Assembly (NCBI GenBank): GCA_022565935.1
Contig: JADFJY010000005.1
Span: forward strand, 1 to 22,738
Direction of reading: 5' to 3'
From: Nitrososphaerota archaeon
GTDB taxonomy: Archaea; Thermoproteota; Nitrososphaeria; Nitrososphaerales; Nitrosopumilaceae
Length of the DNA stretch: 22,738 nucleotides
The notes below the pieces were generated by a model, which was not told where the DNA came from, searched no databases, and saw only the letters and a program-made list of their open reading frames with translations. Positions 1-8,423 of the stretch are shown here, one piece after another (position 1 is the stretch's first letter; every line of letters starts with the position of its first letter). The translations under genes and the position numbers were made by a program.

Positions 1-402
1 AAAAAATATTTCATAGGATGGGCAGATGCAAATAACATGGAAAATGGAGTAAGAGAGAAAATCGTAGAAAATTTTGCAAAAAAAGGGTATAATCTTTTAG
101 AGATTTGTACATCAGACACGCATTATGCCCCAGTTAAAGCTAGAAACAGAAATGGATACTATCAATTAGGTTTGATGACAGATTCTGAAAAATTATCAAA
201 ATGGTTTTTGGGTATTGCCACAAATGCTGAAACAAAAACAACATCTGCAAAGTATGAAATATTGGAAAACCAAGCAGATGTGAAAATCATGGGGCAGAGC
301 ATATTTGAAGACTTTTCCAAAGCACTTGACAACTCTTTGAAACTATCAAAAGGATTTATGATTGGTGCAGTGTGTTTTTTCATAACTAGTTTGTTTCTAT
401 AG
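1..402 (+). CDS. DUF2070 family membrane protein, C-terminal part (5' end outside window)
   Basis: The reading frame is open from base 1, so the gene begins upstream; 133 C-terminal residues are present. The segment matches the end of archaeal DUF2070 proteins: a GWADANNMENG stretch, then a TSDTH motif, a GYYQLGL motif and a final hydrophobic helix (about the last 16 residues) ending in a short SLFL tail. DUF2070 proteins are large archaeal proteins with an N-terminal multi-pass membrane region and a C-terminal soluble domain that resembles metal-binding hydrolases; no reaction has been assigned. The in-frame ATG at base 37 lies inside the conserved domain and is not a real start. The 3' end overlaps the convergent nuclease-like gene by 17 bases. 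The family call is from recognised motifs, not a search. Confidence 0.75.
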   Translation, partial: KKYFIGWADANNMENGVREKIVENFAKKGYNLLEICTSDTHYAPVKARNRNGYYQLGLMTDSEKLSKWFLGIATNAETKTTSAKYEILENQADVKIMGQSIFEDFSKALDNSLKLSKGFMIGAVCFFITSLFL

Positions 403-1039
403 TCTTCATTTGATCAATATTTCCATAAAACTCATCAATGAATGAAGCAAATTGAAAAATAGGTACTATGGGTACGTTTTCAATAAAATCTACCTTATCT
501 CTATACAAGGTGACAATTACAGGTACGGCGATTGTCCCCTGAGTTTTTGAGACATAGTGTTTTGTTCTTTCAATTTGTTTTTTTACAACAGTTGATAATG
601 ATGAAACACTATAACGCTTCCAATGTTTACAATCAATTAAAATTGCAATACCCAATCGAATACCAATTACATCAATTTCCATTCTAGGTTTAGTCAATAT
701 TAAATTCTTGATTACTGCAAAATTTTTTGATTTCAAAATTGCAGCAGTCAATCCTTCAAAATCTTTCCAATCTAGTGCAATTGAAATTTCATCTATAGGA
801 GAACCATTTTCAAGCAATTTTACAGCAATTTTTAATTTATCACCATCTTCAAAATAATATGAATTATCTTGTTTTTTTCCAATATTATTTTTTATGAATT
901 CATCTAAAATAGTTTTAGAGTCAACGACATTTAGTTTTGTAACGACTGAAAAATCCTCAATTGATATTCCACCTACAATAATTCCTCGAAGTCCAATAAT
1001 CATTTTAGGATGAATTTTCAACTGCATGTTTTGATTCAT
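386..1039 (-). CDS. PD-(D/E)XK nuclease-like protein with N-terminal helix-turn-helix-like region
   Basis: This 217-residue protein has two parts. Residues about 10-90 are short helices resembling one or two winged-helix units. Residues about 93-185 resemble the PD-(D/E)XK nuclease fold used by archaeal Mrr-like and recombination-associated nucleases: an acidic residue in the first helix (E95), then E121-I-D123 with V-I-G following, and the D136-C-K138 strand with the catalytic-type lysine followed by H139 and W140. A later Q155 and basic helix fit the same fold. A DNA-cleaving or DNA-binding role is inferred; the substrate is unknown and no methylase lies nearby, so a classical restriction system is not indicated. 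The gene is divergent from the solute-binding protein gene and its 3' end overlaps the DUF2070 gene. An internal start at M5 (base 1027) is possible. Confidence 0.65.
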   Translation of the reverse strand: MNQNMQLKIHPKMIIGLRGIIVGGISIEDFSVVTKLNVVDSKTILDEFIKNNIGKKQDNSYYFEDGDKLKIAVKLLENGSPIDEISIALDWKDFEGLTAAILKSKNFAVIKNLILTKPRMEIDVIGIRLGIAILIDCKHWKRYSVSSLSTVVKKQIERTKHYVSKTQGTIAVPVIVTLYRDKVDFIENVPIVPIFQFASFIDEFYGNIDQMKTIETN

Positions 1040-1091
1040 GTGAGTGATATAGGTTTTAGTAGATAAGAATCTCAGGGTATTATAACATAGA

Positions 1092-1099
1092 TTTTATTA
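1092..1099 (+). promoter_or_regulatory. TATA box for the solute-binding protein gene
   Basis: TTTTATTA is centred 25.5 bases before the ATG at 1121 and 19.5 before the ATG at 1115. Other genes in this window show 25-28 bases, so it supports a leaderless start at 1121. Confidence 0.4.
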
Positions 1100-1114
1100 C
1101 AAGCGTTTTAAATT

Positions 1115-3586
1115 ATGATTATGATAAAATTGCTAGTTGTCATACTAGCTCTTTCAATTGCAACTATAATGTATGATGAATCATATGCAGAAAAAAGTAC
1201 ATTTTTTGATTCAGTAAAATTCATTCAATATCTTGATGAAAATATAGCTTTAGAAGAAGTACGGAATGGTAATTTAGATGTCTATTATTATAGAATTTCA
1301 CCAGATAGGTTAGAGAACCATCAAGCAAGAGAAGGGTTACAAGTTTTTGATTCTACAGGAGGATCATATAGTATTCTAGTCAATCCCGCAGATTCTGAAG
1401 AATTTAATCCATTTTCAAGTAAAGACATTAGATTTGCATTAAATTATTTGATTGATAGAAAATTAATTGTAAATGAATTGATGGGTGGATTTGGATTTCC
1501 AATTATTTCATACTATAGTCCATCAGATCCAGAATATCTTACAGTTATTGAACAATTAGAGACATTTAATTTCAAATACAATCCTACACTTGCAGAAAAA
1601 ATTATCTCTCAGGTGTTAAAAGAAAAAGGTGCTGTTAAAATTGACGAAAAATGGCAATTTGATTCAAAACCAATAACAATTACAATTTTTATCAGAAGTG
1701 ATGATCCAGTCAGAAAATCAATAGGTGAAATATTAGCAGCTGAATTACAAAAAATTGGATTCACAGTGAAAAAAGATTTTGGAGATCTTAACAAAGCATT
1801 TGTTGTTGTGTATGGCTCAAATCCTTCTGATTTGAAGTGGAGTTTATACACTGAAGGTTGGGCACGTTCTGCATTTGTAAGATATGATTCTGTAGGATTA
1901 GGTCAAATGTATTCTCCTTGGTTTTCAAGTATGCCAGGATTCAATAACCCATCTTATTGGAATTACAAAAATGATAGATTAGATGAACTTACACAGAAAA
2001 TATACACTGGTGGTTTTGAGTCATCAGAAAAAAGATCAGAGTTGATCCAAGAAGCAGTTGTCGAAGGAATAAATGAATCTGTTAGAATTTTTATAGCAAG
2101 TAAAATTGATCAATATGTTGCAAATGAAAATGTTGAGGGAATTGTAAATGATTTTGGAGCAGGAGTTCCAAGTAGATTCACTCCAATTAATGCTAAAAGT
2201 AATAGTGATAAGTTTGTAATTGGTGTAAAACAAATCTATCAAGGAGCATGGAACCCAGTTATGGGATTATCGGATACTTATAGTAGACACATTTGGGGAA
2301 TTATTTCAGATCCTGCAACATTCAAGCATCCATTCACAGGAGAAACATTTCCTGTTAGAGCTAAATGGCAAGTTGAAACTGCAGGACCCAATGAAAAACT
2401 AAGTGTTCCTCAAGAGGCAAAAATTTGGAATCCAATATTTCAGAAATGGGAAAATATTACTCCAGATACGTTTGCAACAAGTAAGGTAACATTTGATTTT
2501 GAATTTAGTAATTGGCATAATGGACAAAGGATGGACATCAATGACATTTTACACTCATTATATTTCACAATAGAATGGGGAACACAAACAGATGCAAATG
2601 ACAAAACTTTTGACACAGAATTTACACCAAGAGCTTCGCAGATGATTAAAACAATTATCGGTGTGAATTCAATTGATGAGGATACAATAGAAGTTTATGT
2701 TGATTATTGGCATTTTGATGAAGGTGAGATTGCAGATTGGGCAGTATTATGGAACACAATGCCATGGGAAATTTCATCTGCCATGGAGAAAGCAGTTATT
2801 GATGGAAAAGTTTCATTTTCAAGATCTGGAGCTACAAGTAAAAATGTAAGCTGGTTATCATTAATTATTCCAAAAGATGCAAATATTATCAAAGAAAATT
2901 TACAAGAATTCAAGGATTTGGACTTTGTTCCTGCAGCATTAAAAGAAAATTATCAAAATTCTCAATATTTTCAAAATAGATATGATGCATCAATAAAATG
3001 GATTGATGATAAGAATCATGCAGTGATTAGTAATGGTCCATTTTATTTAGAATCATATTCACCAGAAGCAAGAACAATAACAGTAAATGCATTTAATGAT
3101 GATTCATACCCATTTAAAATTGGAAAATGGGCAGAATTTGTAAAACCAGAATTTCCAATCATTACAAACATAGAAATGAAAAATATCATTCAGCAAGGAG
3201 AAAAATTAGAAATTAGAGTAAATGCGGACCATGCAGATTCTATTCTATACTTTTTGACAAATAGTGAAGGAGAGATGATATCATCAGAGACATTTGACAT
3301 GATGGGAAATAGTGTTATTATTAACATACCTTCAGAAAATACAAAGTATTTAGGAATAGGAGCAAACAATATCAAGATATTTGCAATTTCAAATTCTGTT
3401 CTAAAACCTGATTTTTATGAATCGAGTTTTATTGTAACTAATGACAAAGAAGAATTGCCAACTAGTGTATTGAGTAACATAAAATTTACAGAAAAGGAAC
3501 CAGAATATGGAATATTGATAATTCCAATACTAGTCATTATAGGAATAGTGATTTATTTTAAAAAGAAACGAACTATAACAATTTAA
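1115..3586 (+). CDS. Membrane-anchored extracellular solute-binding protein, family 5-like, halves in swapped order
   Basis: This 823-residue protein has an N-terminal signal sequence (residues about 3-25, ending SYA) and a C-terminal transmembrane anchor (about 797-815) followed by KKKR, so the body is outside the cell. Residues about 30-355 look like the second half of a family 5 (oligopeptide/nickel-type) binding protein: GNLDVYYY, DIRFALNYLIDR at 104-115, and YNPTLAEKII at 155-164. Residues about 361-665 look like the first half: WNPVMG, PVRAKWQVE, FSNWHNGQRMDINDILHSL at 464-482 and NGPFYLESY at 640-648. The order is therefore reversed relative to the family. Residues about 672-775 look Ig-like. 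No ABC permease or ATPase lies nearby, so the role (uptake, sensing or structural) is open. ATGs at 1115 and 1121 both fit; TATA spacing favours 1121. Confidence 0.75.
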   Translation: MIMIKLLVVILALSIATIMYDESYAEKSTFFDSVKFIQYLDENIALEEVRNGNLDVYYYRISPDRLENHQAREGLQVFDSTGGSYSILVNPADSEEFNPFSSKDIRFALNYLIDRKLIVNELMGGFGFPIISYYSPSDPEYLTVIEQLETFNFKYNPTLAEKIISQVLKEKGAVKIDEKWQFDSKPITITIFIRSDDPVRKSIGEILAAELQKIGFTVKKDFGDLNKAFVVVYGSNPSDLKWSLYTEGWARSAFVRYDSVGLGQMYSPWFSSMPGFNNPSYWNYKNDRLDELTQKIYTGGFESSEKRSELIQEAVVEGINESVRIFIASKIDQYVANENVEGIVNDFGAGVPSRFTPINAKSNSDKFVIGVKQIYQGAWNPVMGLSDTYSRHIWGIISDPATFKHPFTGETFPVRAKWQVETAGPNEKLSVPQEAKIWNPIFQKWENITPDTFATSKVTFDFEFSNWHNGQRMDINDILHSLYFTIEWGTQTDANDKTFDTEFTPRASQMIKTIIGVNSIDEDTIEVYVDYWHFDEGEIADWAVLWNTMPWEISSAMEKAVIDGKVSFSRSGATSKNVSWLSLIIPKDANIIKENLQEFKDLDFVPAALKENYQNSQYFQNRYDASIKWIDDKNHAVISNGPFYLESYSPEARTITVNAFNDDSYPFKIGKWAEFVKPEFPIITNIEMKNIIQQGEKLEIRVNADHADSILYFLTNSEGEMISSETFDMMGNSVIINIPSENTKYLGIGANNIKIFAISNSVLKPDFYESSFIVTNDKEELPTSVLSNIKFTEKEPEYGILIIPILVIIGIVIYFKKKRTITI

Positions 3587-4064
3587 AATCTTTGAGAATT
3601 AATTCTATTTGGTTTTCATTTTCAAGTTTCGAATATTCATCTAAAAGATTTTGGTTAAGTTCATAGAAAGTATGCCCCCATTTGAATTTATTAAGTAATT
3701 CTAAACTTTGTTCTTTAAAGCCCATAATGAATAATGATGCAGATAATGCTTCTACGGTAGTCAGTTTGTTTAATTTTGAATAATTTACAGGATTTCCTGC
3801 AAGTAATGGTGGAAGTTTTCGTTTAATGCCATTAAATTTTTTAAAAAATGCTTTGTCTATCAAATTCCAAGAGCAATCAATTCCAACAATAGAATTAATT
3901 GAAGATCTATCTTTAGGTAATAGAGTCTTTTCAGAAAAAGGATCTAAAACCAATCCTTTATTGCCAATTTTCTTGATATTTTGAGCTAGACCAAATTTTA
4001 CCATCTTTGCAGCAGTACATTTTTTTGGATCATCTTGATAAAACATCAAAACTTGTAACTTCAC
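3573..4064 (-). CDS. tsr3: Tsr3-type rRNA aminocarboxypropyltransferase (DUF367)
   Basis: Tsr3 transfers the 3-amino-3-carboxypropyl group of S-adenosylmethionine to a hypermodified uridine/pseudouridine in helix 31 of small-subunit rRNA. The 163-residue protein has the family blocks in order: DPKKCTA (12-18), KFGLA (23-27), LDPFSE (40-45), GIDCSW (61-66), RKLPPLLAGNPVNY (82-95), LTTVEALSASL (101-111) and FKWGHTFYELN (127-137). Its length is near that of compact archaeal members. The start is GTG at 4062-4064; the upstream frame closes at a stop eight bases away and the next ATG (codon 7) would cut into the first strand. The last 14 bases overlap the end of the convergent solute-binding protein gene. 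Confidence 0.9.
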   Translation of the reverse strand: MKLQVLMFYQDDPKKCTAAKMVKFGLAQNIKKIGNKGLVLDPFSEKTLLPKDRSSINSIVGIDCSWNLIDKAFFKKFNGIKRKLPPLLAGNPVNYSKLNKLTTVEALSASLFIMGFKEQSLELLNKFKWGHTFYELNQNLLDEYSKLENENQIELILKDFKLL

Positions 4065-4098
4065 TTCATTCGATTATGAAATGAGCAGTATTTTGAAT

Positions 4099-7000
4099 TT
4101 ACTCTATAGTTTTGTATGTGATTTTATAATAGAATCGTGAAATTTGGTCATCTTTAATGACTTCAACATTCCAATTTGTATCAGGCAAAAATGCGGTAGA
4201 TGATTCAGGTAAAATACTGAATTTTTCTAGTCGTACATCTGGACCACTATACCTCACATTAAGACTAATTCCATCAATTTCAACAACATCATAGATTTGT
4301 CCTTGTTTTCTTGTAGATTCTTTAACTAAACAATCTGCATCAGGGCCAATGATACAGATACCAGACATAGTTGATATCTTTAGATTAACACTGGATTGAT
4401 CATCTCTTGATGGAGTAATCAAAGAACCTGAAAGAACTCTAGGTGCAATAGTAATATCATCTGTAGTTTTTTCCTTAGTTAAGATAGAAATTGTTTTTTC
4501 AGGGATTCGGTTTTCTTTCTCAATTACAGTATTAAATTTTGGAGTTTTAGGTTTTTCAATAACAGTAAATTGAATTAATTTTATTTCAAAGTCAGCATCA
4601 ACTGTTACTTCGTATAATCCTATAGAGGATACAGAATCAGGGATTAGAAATTCATGATTAAATGAACCAGAAGGACTTGGACGAATAGAAGTTGTAGGAC
4701 CAATATTTGTTCCACAAATAAATGAGCCACATGTTATCTCATCATCTATCTTTTGAATAACACTTACATCAAATTTTTCAATATAGATTAACTTGTTTAG
4801 CTTTCCATTAATTATTACTGTATCACCAGGATAATATTCTGATTTGTCAGTAAATACTAAAAGAGATATTGGTTCATCAATACCGAAAACAAAATCATTA
4901 GTTACACTAAATTCCACTTCAGCTAGAATATTAGTATAAATTGCTTTTACAATATATGGTCCTTCACTAAAAGTTGTGATTGTTAATTCAAAGAGACTTG
5001 AGAATTCACCACCTTGATTTGGATAAACAAAAGATTCATGAATTTGTTTAAATGGGAAAGATCCATCAACTACTTTGATCTGTACTCTTTCTGGCACTAC
5101 TAATCCTTCATCACCTTGTTCACGTTTGATAACATTTCCAGTTACTTTCAATGTGTCACCTGCCTTGTACAATGATTTATCAGTAGTCACAAAGAGAGGG
5201 GTTGTAGATAAGGAATCATTTTCTGGATCTGCAGAAACTTTGAAGAAATGGTCTTGACTATACGTGTCAGTAGCTACTCTAATTTTATAGATTCCGAAAT
5301 TAGATTTTATGACATCGCGCCCATCATCAGTTTTAATATTTTGATATCTTTCAGCAATTGGGGTATTCCATGACCATGAAAAACGTTGATTGTCAATTGG
5401 TGCACCTGAATTGATTACAGTTCCATCTGGTTTTGTTACTGAGATTTCAACTGCTCCATCATTAGTTGGAGGCAATATACCAGAAAGATAGACAACATCA
5501 CCAAGACCATAAATTTCTCTGTCAAGTGAAATAATTGCTCCATCTTTCAAATCAAGAGGATCAACGATTGTGAAAGTTTTTGTTGCAGTATTATCCAAAT
5601 ATTCAGATTTTACTACATAGTTTCCCTCTGGAAAGATACTCTGAGTTATAGGGATTCGAACTGAATAACTTCCAGAAATTTCAGGAATTGCTGTAAAATC
5701 ATAAGCAACAACTATACCGCCAGTAGATAATCTTTTACTTGCTCCTGGTAAACCAATTATTTCTAGAGGAGTACCATCTTCATGTGAAATAGATATTTTT
5801 ACAGATGAACCAGTTTTGTAACTTGAATTGCTAAATGGTTCTTTGATAAATCCAGTAATTATCATTTCATCCCCAAGTTCATAGATTTCTTTATCAGAAT
5901 GAATTGTCAAGGGTTCGTCAGAAACAACATATTCACTAGGATCAGAAACTACGTGAATGATTGTAGATGCAGAGCCAACATCTTTGGAAACCTTTATTGA
6001 ATAATCACCTAATCGTGAATCACTAATTGGAATAGTGAATGAATATTGAAATTTGCTATCGCCATCAAGTCTTACGATATCTAGAATTTTAAAAGAAGAA
6101 CCGCCACCGAGTTGATCATTTACACCTAAAGCAATATTCTTAGTATGTAATATCTCTAAATCAAGATAATTTACCCAAAGATTGTTTAATCTTCCAGTAA
6201 TAGTTACAGTATCTCCTAGAGCATAAGCTACTTTATCAGTCCAAAGTGAAATTGGAACATCCTCTTTAATGTCCTCTACGACCTCAAAAGAAGTAGAAAT
6301 GGATTTACCAAAATATTCAGCATTTATCTCAAAAGTTCCATATTTTGGAGATATGGTTGTTAGAAACACAGTAGTCGTAAATTCACCATTAGTTGGAAAT
6401 AGATTTCCAGTAGAAATAACTTCCCCAATAGAATCTGTTACGGTAAATTTCATCCCTTCAAAAGGAATAATGTCCTCAGCAAAACCTGAAATCAAAACTG
6501 TTTGTCCTGGAAGATATAGAGATTTATCAGTGATTAAACTAAGGGAACCATCTACTTTTTCTTCCAGTTCAATGAATTCAAATCCAACTGAAAAACTAGT
6601 ATTGGCAGTTTCCCCAGCATAATTTACAGACACATCATAGATTCCTTCATTGATTCCAAGAACTTGGTGTAAACTAAGAGTAAGATCATAATTAAGATCT
6701 AGATCAGGAAATAGAGTTATAGTTTTGTAAAAGTTTGGTCCTGAAATATTTATTATAATTGGTTCAGGTTGAAAAAATGGTTTAATAATAAAAACTTCTT
6801 CAGAAACACTTCCTTGAATTACTGCAACTTCACCAAATAGGTAAGAAGATTTTTCTGATGAAATTGTTACAATAATCTCTTCTGATTCGTGTGTTTCTAT
6901 TAGTTTTCCATTTGATGAACCTGCTGTAGAGATAACAAATTTCCAATCATCATAACTATTCATGTCATAACCATCATAGATTCTCTGCCAGGATGTAAAG

Positions 7001-7389
7001 TCATTTTGAGTATCAGCAAGTGCAGGAGTCTTATCAATTACAATTCCATTTTCATCTCTAAGTTCTACAGATTCATTTGAATCAGTAAACCAAACAGTTT
7101 GATAGGAATATGTCAAAAATTGTCCGGGTTTGATTATTGTACCAGTAGGTATAGTCATTGTTTTTTTGAGAACAGTTGTAGATGCAATTTCCCAATCACC
7201 AATGTCAATATCAGAATCAGTAGGATTGTAAAGCTCTACCCATTCAGATACAGATGATGCATCGTTACCTGGTGGGTTTATGTCCAATTCATTAATTACA
7301 ACATTATCAGAATCAGTTTGAGCATATGCTGGAACTAGAATTCCTGCAAGTAGGAATATAGAAAATACTATAGACAGATTCTGATTCAT
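4099..7389 (-). CDS. Large secreted protein: lamin-tail domain plus about seven Ig-like repeats
   Basis: The 1096-residue product has a clear signal peptide (residues 1-23, ending AYA before QTDSD). Residues about 28-155 match the lamin-tail (LTD) fold: VINELDINPPG, SEWVELYNPTDSDIDIGDW and a later SWQRIYDGYD. Then come about seven repeats of roughly 90-120 residues, each opening with a T-D-K-x-x-Y-x-x-G-D-x-V-x-I-x-G type strand, near residues 174, 284, 381, 495, 621, 733 and 844. These resemble the macroglobulin/bacterial Ig-like domains of archaeal surface proteins. Two possible disulfide pairs are seen late (C887/C892 and C1012/C1020). No C-terminal membrane helix or sorting motif is visible, so it is released or held by other envelope proteins. 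It likely acts in the cell surface or in adhesion; no enzyme motif was found. It reads the same way as tsr3, 34 bases upstream of it. Confidence 0.8.
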   Translation of the reverse strand: MNQNLSIVFSIFLLAGILVPAYAQTDSDNVVINELDINPPGNDASSVSEWVELYNPTDSDIDIGDWEIASTTVLKKTMTIPTGTIIKPGQFLTYSYQTVWFTDSNESVELRDENGIVIDKTPALADTQNDFTSWQRIYDGYDMNSYDDWKFVISTAGSSNGKLIETHESEEIIVTISSEKSSYLFGEVAVIQGSVSEEVFIIKPFFQPEPIIINISGPNFYKTITLFPDLDLNYDLTLSLHQVLGINEGIYDVSVNYAGETANTSFSVGFEFIELEEKVDGSLSLITDKSLYLPGQTVLISGFAEDIIPFEGMKFTVTDSIGEVISTGNLFPTNGEFTTTVFLTTISPKYGTFEINAEYFGKSISTSFEVVEDIKEDVPISLWTDKVAYALGDTVTITGRLNNLWVNYLDLEILHTKNIALGVNDQLGGGSSFKILDIVRLDGDSKFQYSFTIPISDSRLGDYSIKVSKDVGSASTIIHVVSDPSEYVVSDEPLTIHSDKEIYELGDEMIITGFIKEPFSNSSYKTGSSVKISISHEDGTPLEIIGLPGASKRLSTGGIVVAYDFTAIPEISGSYSVRIPITQSIFPEGNYVVKSEYLDNTATKTFTIVDPLDLKDGAIISLDREIYGLGDVVYLSGILPPTNDGAVEISVTKPDGTVINSGAPIDNQRFSWSWNTPIAERYQNIKTDDGRDVIKSNFGIYKIRVATDTYSQDHFFKVSADPENDSLSTTPLFVTTDKSLYKAGDTLKVTGNVIKREQGDEGLVVPERVQIKVVDGSFPFKQIHESFVYPNQGGEFSSLFELTITTFSEGPYIVKAIYTNILAEVEFSVTNDFVFGIDEPISLLVFTDKSEYYPGDTVIINGKLNKLIYIEKFDVSVIQKIDDEITCGSFICGTNIGPTTSIRPSPSGSFNHEFLIPDSVSSIGLYEVTVDADFEIKLIQFTVIEKPKTPKFNTVIEKENRIPEKTISILTKEKTTDDITIAPRVLSGSLITPSRDDQSSVNLKISTMSGICIIGPDADCLVKESTRKQGQIYDVVEIDGISLNVRYSGPDVRLEKFSILPESSTAFLPDTNWNVEVIKDDQISRFYYKITYKTIE

Positions 7390-7411
7390 TGCTGTTTCCT
7401 GATTTTGTTGA

Positions 7412-7418
7412 CTAAAAG
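7412..7418 (-). promoter_or_regulatory. TATA box for the lamin-tail surface protein gene
   Basis: On the minus strand CTTTTAG is centred 26 bases before the ATG at 7389, the same spacing as other genes in the window. Confidence 0.35.
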
Positions 7419-7527
7419 ACTCATTTTAGAATGAAATTGAGGAAAAGTTGAGCTTGTTGTTAAAGGGATATATCTTAAAACCATCAAGAATTAACCGGAT
7501 TTTTCAGTATTAAGGCATACGTAGAAA

Positions 7528-7773
7528 TTATTCCTTAGAATTGTCACAATTTGGACAGTTCTTATTGATAATTTTAGAACCACACTCCATACAGAGTCCT
7601 TCTCCTACATCTCTTTCAATTGATTGTTTTCTCTTTCCCACGTACACTTTGATTCCAAAATACATTATTGCTACAATAATCACGGCATAAACAAGTCCCA
7701 TGAAAGGTATCAGACCAATCATAAAAAGCAAAAGCCCCACAATCAAAAGGATATCTCGTCTTTCAAATTTCAA
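7528..7773 (-). CDS. Small two-helix membrane protein with C-terminal zinc ribbon
   Basis: This 81-residue protein has two hydrophobic segments (about residues 8-24 and 26-44) joined by a very short turn, a basic stretch VGKRKQ, and a C-terminal zinc-ribbon knuckle pair, CMECG and CPNCD, 10 residues apart. Such proteins are common in archaea and usually have no assigned function; the ribbon would face the cytoplasm if the basic stretch follows the positive-inside rule. The start is TTG at 7771-7773: the frame runs upstream to a stop near 7816 without any ATG or GTG, and a TATA-like box lies about 27 bases before the TTG. Located between tRNA-Pro and the surface-protein gene, all on the minus strand. 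Confidence 0.7.
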   Translation of the reverse strand: MKFERRDILLIVGLLLFMIGLIPFMGLVYAVIIVAIMYFGIKVYVGKRKQSIERDVGEGLCMECGSKIINKNCPNCDNSKE

Positions 7774-7796
7774 TAAAATTAATTCATCATAGAATT

Positions 7797-7804
7797 GATA
7801 AAAA
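7797..7804 (-). promoter_or_regulatory. TATA box for the 81-residue membrane protein gene
   Basis: TTTTTATC on the minus strand is centred 27.5 bases upstream of the TTG start at 7773 and is the main support for that start. Confidence 0.45.
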
Positions 7805-7918
7805 CCTGCCGGAGCTCAGAGCCAATTAGTTTACTTCATTTCAAAGTCATTTCTCTAACTCTTCTTCATTGCTCGGCAATAGTATTGAATGATAATTTCA
7901 TAATAATATGATGATTAG

Positions 7919-7995
7919 TGGTGGGATCGGCGAAATTCGAATTCGCGACCTCTGCGTCCCAAACGCAGAATCATACCAAGCTAGACCACGATCCC
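7919..7995 (-). tRNA. tRNA-Pro (anticodon UGG), with encoded CCA end
   Basis: Read on the minus strand, the gene starts GGGATCG and pairs with CGATCCC to give a 7-base-pair acceptor stem. The anticodon arm is CTGCG-TTTGGGA-CGCAG, so positions 34-36 are TGG, proline. The T arm is GCGAA-TTCGAAT-TTCGC. The D loop carries the usual GG. The discriminator base is A (7922) and the next three bases are CCA (7919-7921), so the 3' end is encoded in the gene. No intron is present. A TATA box lies 25 bases upstream of the 5' end. Confidence 0.95.
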
Positions 7996-8016
7996 AGTAA
8001 ATCCTAAAACTTGCCC

Positions 8017-8024
8017 AATTTAAG
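8017..8024 (-). promoter_or_regulatory. TATA box for tRNA-Pro
   Basis: CTTAAATT on the minus strand is centred 25.5 bases before the mature 5' end of the tRNA, the standard archaeal position. Confidence 0.5.
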
Positions 8025-8249
8025 CTACTATGAAATTTAGTTATAATTTTGATTCAACACAAATGATTTACTGATTTGATTGTTTGTTCCTGCATGGTGG
8101 TAAATTAGTTTACAATAATCATCCATTAGTATTTTTGGTAATTTTACCCAAAACATTAAACTGAAAATAAAATTTAAGAATTAATCCAAACTCTTTGGTT
8201 TCACAATAACCATCTCTTTTAGCCTCAATAATTCCTAGAAAATGATCTC
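8025..8249. other. Intergenic stretch, nothing recognised
   Basis: About 225 AT-rich bases with no codon-like reading frame on either strand. It contains a short palindrome GGTAATTTTACC near 8144-8155 and several TATA-like words, none at a convincing distance from the small gene at 8250. It separates the minus-strand tRNA from the plus-strand small genes and must hold promoters in both directions. Confidence 0.5.
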
Positions 8250-8423
8250 ATGATTTGCAACATGTTAGGATGTAATACTGAAGCGTATGCTCAAGTGATG
8301 TTCTACCACTTTGATGAGGGGAGTCAAAGACCATACTGTAAGCAAATCATGAGGTTTTGTATTATCCATGCAAAACTGATTTCTCGCAATGATTCCCTGA
8401 TTAAAGTTCAGGTGTTAAATTGA
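8250..8423 (+). CDS. 57-residue Cys/His-rich putative zinc-binding protein
   Basis: A short frame of 57 residues that starts MICNMLGCNTEA and carries C3, C8, C30, C37 and H40. The pattern C-x4-C followed by F-C-x2-H-A resembles small zinc-finger proteins of the type CxxxxC...CxxH. A HFDEGSQRPYC stretch lies between. Function is unknown; nucleic-acid or protein binding is only a guess. The stop overlaps the TTG of the next small frame in TTGA, and both lead into methionine aminopeptidase, so the three may share a transcript. An alternative start at M5 would lose the first ligand. The gene is called from cysteine pattern and local order only. Confidence 0.55.
   Translation: MICNMLGCNTEAYAQVMFYHFDEGSQRPYCKQIMRFCIIHAKLISRNDSLIKVQVLN

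Noticed and set aside
386..1039. Restriction-modification system
   Set aside because: Only a nuclease-like gene is present; neighbours are unrelated housekeeping and surface genes.
6269..6622. 117-residue frame on the plus strand inside the surface-protein gene
   Set aside because: It is antisense to conserved repeats of the large protein and has no family motif; it is a shadow frame.
7809..7880. C/D box guide RNA on the minus strand upstream of the 81-residue gene
   Set aside because: A CTGA and ATGAAG words occur, but there is no good C box and no D'/C' pair at guide spacing.
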